Position numbers and translations under genes: made by a program. This document shows positions 51,806-54,984 of a stretch of 54,984 bases of DNA, one piece after another; position 1 is the first letter of the stretch, and each line of letters opens with the position of its first letter. The stretch lies in assembly GCA_017480145.1 (NCBI GenBank), contig JAFVBF010000015.1, positions 1-54,984 of the forward strand. Direction: 5' to 3'. The notes beneath the pieces were generated by a model. That model was not told the DNA's origin and searched no databases. It worked only from the letters and a program-made list of their open reading frames with translations. The stretch comes from Bacteroidales bacterium. GTDB taxonomy: Bacteria; Bacteroidota; Bacteroidia; Bacteroidales; P3.

Positions 51806-52834
51806 ATGAATAATTACGTTTTTAAACTTGTCGCAGTCTTCTTATTGACTTTTTTTTGCTTTTCTTGTGGACATCAGGGCACTGCTCCTGTAAGGATTTC
51901 AGGCGAGGCTCAGGGAACCTATTATAGTGTTATCTATTATGATAGCCTACAGCGTGATTTGAGGCCACAGATAGACTCGCTTCTTGATGAATTTGACTTG
52001 ACCGCATCGCTTTGGGTGGACAATTCGGAAATCTGTCATGTCAATGGCCTGGTTTCATCGATTCCCGTGTCACCACTTTTTGCTGATATTTTTCAGAAAT
52101 CCATGCAGATAGAATATGAGACGGACGGGTGTTTCAACTGTCGGATTGCGCCACTGGTGAGTGCTTATGGTTTTGCTCGTAGCCAACGCATGGAGTTAAA
52201 TGACCAGCAGCGAGACAGTCTATTGGAGCTGTGCCACAGTCGTGTATGGCTTGACACATTGGCCAATGGCACGATAATGTTGAAGAAACAGTTTCCAGAG
52301 GCTAAATTAGACTTCAATGCTATTGCACAGGGCTATTCCGTTGACCTGCTTTGTGATTATCTTTCCTCGATTGGTCTTTCCTCTTTTTTGGTGGATGTTG
52401 GGGGCGAGGTGCGCACGGTAGGTCACAAGCCGAATGGCGATAGTTGGATAGTGGGGGTCGAACGCCCTTCTTCTGACAAGTATGAGGGTAGGGCTGTTGA
52501 GGTTGCTGTTGGACTTAGCAATCTCTCGATTGTTACATCGGGGAGTTATCGAAAATACTATGAAAAAGAGGGTGTCAGGTATTCTCACACGATTGACCCT
52601 TCTACGGGTAGGCCGGTGGCTCACACAACTCTTAGTGCCTCCGTTGTCGATAGTATGGCTTGGCGTGCAGATGCCTTGGCCACAGCTTTCATGGTAATGG
52701 GGCATGAGCGTGCGGAGCAATGGCTCTCCAGCCATCCAGAAGTCAGTGAGGCTTATTTTATTTATGATGTTAATGGTTGTAATGCCCATTTTGCAACGAG
52801 TTCATTTCAGGCGAGGATAGACAATGCCAAATGA
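51806..52834 (+). CDS. apbE: FAD:protein FMN transferase (ApbE family lipoprotein)
   Basis: The 342-residue enzyme transfers FMN to Thr residues of target proteins such as the Nqr or Rnf subunits. It has a lipoprotein signal (LVAVFLLTFFCFSCGHQG), then GEAQGTYYSVIYYDSLQ, LDFNAIAQGYSVDLLCDYL, FLVDVGGEVRTVGHKPNGD, and the C-terminal flavin/metal region SHTIDPSTGRPVAH. It acts at the periplasmic face. I start at ATG 51806; a TTG five codons upstream is in the terminator of the previous gene. Confidence 0.94.
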   Translation: MNNYVFKLVAVFLLTFFCFSCGHQGTAPVRISGEAQGTYYSVIYYDSLQRDLRPQIDSLLDEFDLTASLWVDNSEICHVNGLVSSIPVSPLFADIFQKSMQIEYETDGCFNCRIAPLVSAYGFARSQRMELNDQQRDSLLELCHSRVWLDTLANGTIMLKKQFPEAKLDFNAIAQGYSVDLLCDYLSSIGLSSFLVDVGGEVRTVGHKPNGDSWIVGVERPSSDKYEGRAVEVAVGLSNLSIVTSGSYRKYYEKEGVRYSHTIDPSTGRPVAHTTLSASVVDSMAWRADALATAFMVMGHERAEQWLSSHPEVSEAYFIYDVNGCNAHFATSSFQARIDNAK

Positions 52835-52874
52835 TTTGTGGGCAATGATTGTAAAATAACAAACGTAGTACGAT

Positions 52875-53744
52875 ATGAAATCAATGACCGGTTATGCCAA
52901 GAGGCAAATATCCATTGGCAAGCAAACAGTCTCGATTGAGATAAAAACTCTCAATAGTAAACAATTGGATCTGAACGTAAAACTGCCATCTTATTTCAGG
53001 GAGAAAGAGATAGAGATACGCTCGATGCTTGGACGCTTGGAGCGTGGCAAGATTGATGTGCTTGTCACGATGGAGGCAATCGATTCAACAGCGGCCTCTT
53101 TAAATACGACTCTGGCTGATGACCGTATTAAAAAGATTGAGTCGTGGGCATCGGCGGCCTCGCATCCTATAGATAAAAAGCAGATTGTGGAAATGGTGCT
53201 ATCTCAGTCGGATGTATGGGCGAATGCTTCTAATACACAATTAGATGATGCTGAAGGGACCTTGTTGCTACGAGGCGTTGAACAGGCTTTGGCAGAAGTA
53301 GAGCGTTTCAGAGCTGATGAGGGGGCTGTCCTCCAGCACGATATTGAAAAGCATGTGGACGCAATTGAAGAAAGGATGCTTAGAGTTCCGCAGTATGAGG
53401 CACAGCGAATAGAAACGGCCAAAGAACGTATCTGCCGCTATTTTGCGGAGTTCGCTATCAATGAGATGAATAAGGAACGATTTGAGCAGGAGCTGATATA
53501 TTATCTGGAAAAACTGGACATCACGGAGGAGAAGGTTCGCCTGAGAAAACATATTGATTTCTTTCGCAAGACTATGATGGAAGAACCTATTTGCGGCAAG
53601 AAGTTGGGCTTTATCGCACAGGAAATGGGACGAGAGATAAATACTACAGGTTCCAAGGCCAACCATGTGGAAATTCAGCGTCTGGTGGTGGAGATGAAAG
53701 ACGAGTTGGAGAAAATCAAGGAGCAGCTGGGGAATATTTTGTAG
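52875..53744 (+). CDS. YicC family endoribonuclease-like protein
   Basis: The 289-residue protein is a YicC/YloC family member: MKSMTGYAKRQISIGKQTVS, SIEIKTLNSKQLDLNVKLPS, then a helical middle and the C-terminal domain KKLGFIAQEMGREINTTGSK with KANHVEIQRLVVEMKDELEK. In E. coli, YicC is an RNase acting on small-RNA metabolism. The guanylate kinase gene gmk that commonly follows yicC is not present here: the next 800 bases are non-coding. It ends in a strong terminator about 190 bases downstream. Confidence 0.93.
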   Translation: MKSMTGYAKRQISIGKQTVSIEIKTLNSKQLDLNVKLPSYFREKEIEIRSMLGRLERGKIDVLVTMEAIDSTAASLNTTLADDRIKKIESWASAASHPIDKKQIVEMVLSQSDVWANASNTQLDDAEGTLLLRGVEQALAEVERFRADEGAVLQHDIEKHVDAIEERMLRVPQYEAQRIETAKERICRYFAEFAINEMNKERFEQELIYYLEKLDITEEKVRLRKHIDFFRKTMMEEPICGKKLGFIAQEMGREINTTGSKANHVEIQRLVVEMKDELEKIKEQLGNIL

Positions 53745-53782
53745 CGTAACGACTGCTATGATTTTCAGTATGAATTTTTTGC

Positions 53783-53803
53783 TTATTTATAGTGCAAACG
53801 ATG
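53783..53803 (+). repeat. 21-bp direct repeat, copy 1
   Basis: A sequence starting TTATTTATAGT and ending CAAACGATG occurs here and again at 53919-53939, with one difference (G versus A before CAAACGATG). The copies are 136 bases apart. The second copy runs into the yicC terminator stem; the first has no hairpin after it. Confidence 0.85.
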
Positions 53804-53918
53804 CCGTTCCCCGTGCGGTGTACCCCATGCTGCATAGGATGTTGCTGCTGACTTCATAGCGTATGCAAGAGGAAGATTGCATCACAGGCTCCAAAGATTA
53901 TTAAGTGGATGCTGTTGT

Positions 53919-53939
53919 TTATTTATAGTACAAACGATG
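53919..53939 (+). repeat. 21-bp direct repeat, copy 2
   Basis: Second copy of the repeat at 53783-53803, overlapping the left arm of the terminator. It may reflect a local duplication of the yicC 3' region. Confidence 0.85.
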
Positions 53940-53977
53940 GGGGATGAGCCATTTAGGTCATTCCCCATCGTTTTTTT
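53935..53977 (+). terminator. Terminator downstream of yicC
   Basis: A 13-bp stem with one G-U pair (53935-53947 with 53958-53970), 10-base loop and seven T bases follow. It is about 190 bases after yicC, farther than usual. Confidence 0.88.
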
Positions 53978-54061
53978 GTTTTTCAGTGCGGGATATTGCC
54001 CCTATTGATTGGTGTGGTCTTTTTGTGTGGGGTGTGGAAGCGTTTGGTTCTGTGTTTCTGT

Positions 54062-54350
54062 GATGGTAATGACTGCGGTTTTTACGGTGCCTACAGTTAA
54101 AGTCGCCTTTAAGGATTTTAATCCGGATGGTAATGACTGTGCCTTTTACGGTGTCCACAGTCGCAGGGCAATATGCCTTACCCGATGTTCAGATGGTAAT
54201 GACTGCGGTTTTTACGGTGCCCACAGTTAAAGTCGCCTTTAAGGATTTTAAATCCGGAGGGTGATGACTGTGCCTTTTACGGTGTCCACGGTATCATTGA
54301 GTAAGGAAAAATCCTCTGCTGGATGGTGATGACTTTACAGTCTCAATTGT
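54062..54350 (+). repeat. Tandem array of 36-bp hairpin-forming repeats in a 130-bp higher-order unit
   Basis: Four related 36-bp units begin GATGGTAATGACTG or close variants at 54062, 54126, 54192 and 54256, with a degenerate fifth near 54321. Two types alternate (GCGGTTTTTACGGTGC and GTGCCTTTTACGGTGTCC), so the array repeats with a 130-bp period. Units fold as short hairpins (GACTGTG with CACAGTC in the second). Spacers of 28-30 bases include near-identical copies (TAAAGTCGCCTTTAAGG), ending in a palindrome GGATTTTAAATCC in one. It resembles REP-like extragenic repeats; function unknown. Confidence 0.8.
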
Positions 54351-54501
54351 GTATTCGGAGGGATTATTCTTGATTATGAACGGTAAAGGCCAAGGCTTTC
54401 GCGGCGGCATCAGCCACACACTACTAACATCGGCCTTTGAGACGGAAAGGAATCCCGTTTGTTTTGTTCCGCCCTCCATGGCAGATGCGGGATGAAGGTC
54501 T

Positions 54502-54537
54502 GTTTGCCCCTATGGGAACGAAGGCAGAAGCGGCAAA

Positions 54538-54538
<1 letters not shown>
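54502..54538. repeat. 7-bp inverted repeat at the 3' end of the SUMF1 gene
   Basis: GTTTGCC (54502-54508) and GGCAAAC (54532-54538) flank 23 bases and touch the stop codon. It might be a weak terminator or the structured element that some retroelement target genes have near the variable region. Its spacing does not match the classic short-loop hairpin of those elements. Confidence 0.35.

Positions 54539-54984
<446 letters not shown>

Larger units (their letters stand above)
53745..54537. other. Long non-coding region with repeats between yicC and the SUMF1 gene
   Basis: No convincing gene is seen in these 793 bases. They contain a 21-bp direct repeat (53783 and 53919), the yicC terminator (53935-53977), the tandem repeat array (54062-54350), and about 190 bases of otherwise featureless sequence before the SUMF1 stop codon. 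A 61-codon minus-strand frame at 54294-54479 overlaps the repeats and has no recognisable features. Composition changes to markedly GC-rich just inside the SUMF1 gene. Confidence 0.8.

Noticed and set aside
54062..54350. CRISPR-like array (36-bp repeats, 28-30-base spacers)
   Set aside because: Repeats diverge at many positions in an alternating pattern, two spacers are practically identical, no leader and no cas genes are present. A tandem two-hairpin duplication explains it better.
53745..54537. Retroelement template repeat or reverse transcriptase near the SUMF1 gene
   Set aside because: I searched this stretch by eye for an adenine-rich near-copy of the SUMF1 C-terminus and for any reverse transcriptase motif and found neither; if they exist they are outside the window.

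Overview
The window looks like a chromosomal piece of a Bacteroidales bacterium (phylum Bacteroidota). Reasons: many genes are preceded by the Bacteroidota -7 box TAnnTTTG, sometimes with a TTTG or TTG about 19 bases upstream; ribosome binding sites are mostly absent; and the gene set is typical of the group (PorP/SprF plus PD40-OmpA protein, a type IX secretion C-terminal sorting domain, BatA, TamB, an EF-G paralogue, DUF4159, calycin-like protein). The type IX secretion genes fit Prevotella/Porphyromonas/Paludibacter-type lineages better than Bacteroides proper; I cannot name a genus from sequence alone.

Layout, left to right. 1-136: end of an IS3-family (IS150-like) insertion sequence. 251-3617 (minus): LTA-synthase-like phosphotransferase, rsmE, DUF4159. 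3802-8346 (plus): a 1514-residue exported protein of unknown function. 8609-8818: two tRNA-Leu genes with an excellent promoter. 9060-10133 (plus): CNNM/CBS transporter. 10199-19245 (minus): a compact run tamB, membrane LytTR regulator, phosphodiester glycosidase, ROK kinase, phoH, ispE. 19398-32350 (plus): tsaD, porP-like, PD40-OmpA, EEP nuclease/phosphatase, nth, BatA, an ABC exporter pair, VOC protein, DUF1848, aroB, calycin-like protein. 32201-38263 (minus): lysC, mnmA, prfA, lipoprotein, rlmD, rpmH. 38450-40969 (plus): TPR-type protein, secG, RecD-like helicase. 41081-46984 (minus): HU, fmt, ribH, a single reading frame joining sigma-54 (rpoN) to an M23 peptidase, and a Wzx-type flippase. 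47220-53744 (plus): EF-G paralogue with a structured leader, a type IX cargo protein, apbE, yicC. 53745-54537: non-coding, with hairpin-forming tandem repeats. 54538-54984 (minus, incomplete): GC-rich SUMF1/C-type-lectin-like gene whose C-terminus resembles the variable region of a diversity-generating retroelement.

Most of the window is housekeeping: translation (rsmE, tsaD, mnmA, prfA, rlmD, rpmH, fmt, EF-G paralogue), envelope biogenesis and export (tamB, secG, LTA-synthase-like protein, flippase, M23 peptidase, PorP/OmpA pair), and cofactor or amino-acid synthesis (ispE, aroB, lysC, ribH, apbE). The most unusual points are the in-frame rpoN-M23 fusion, the putative hypervariable SUMF1 C-terminus next to repeats at the right end, a 10-bp tandem duplication that extends the calycin-like gene into lysC, a palindrome-rich insert with a nine-G tract inside lysC, and the EF-G paralogue with altered GTPase motifs behind a three-hairpin leader.
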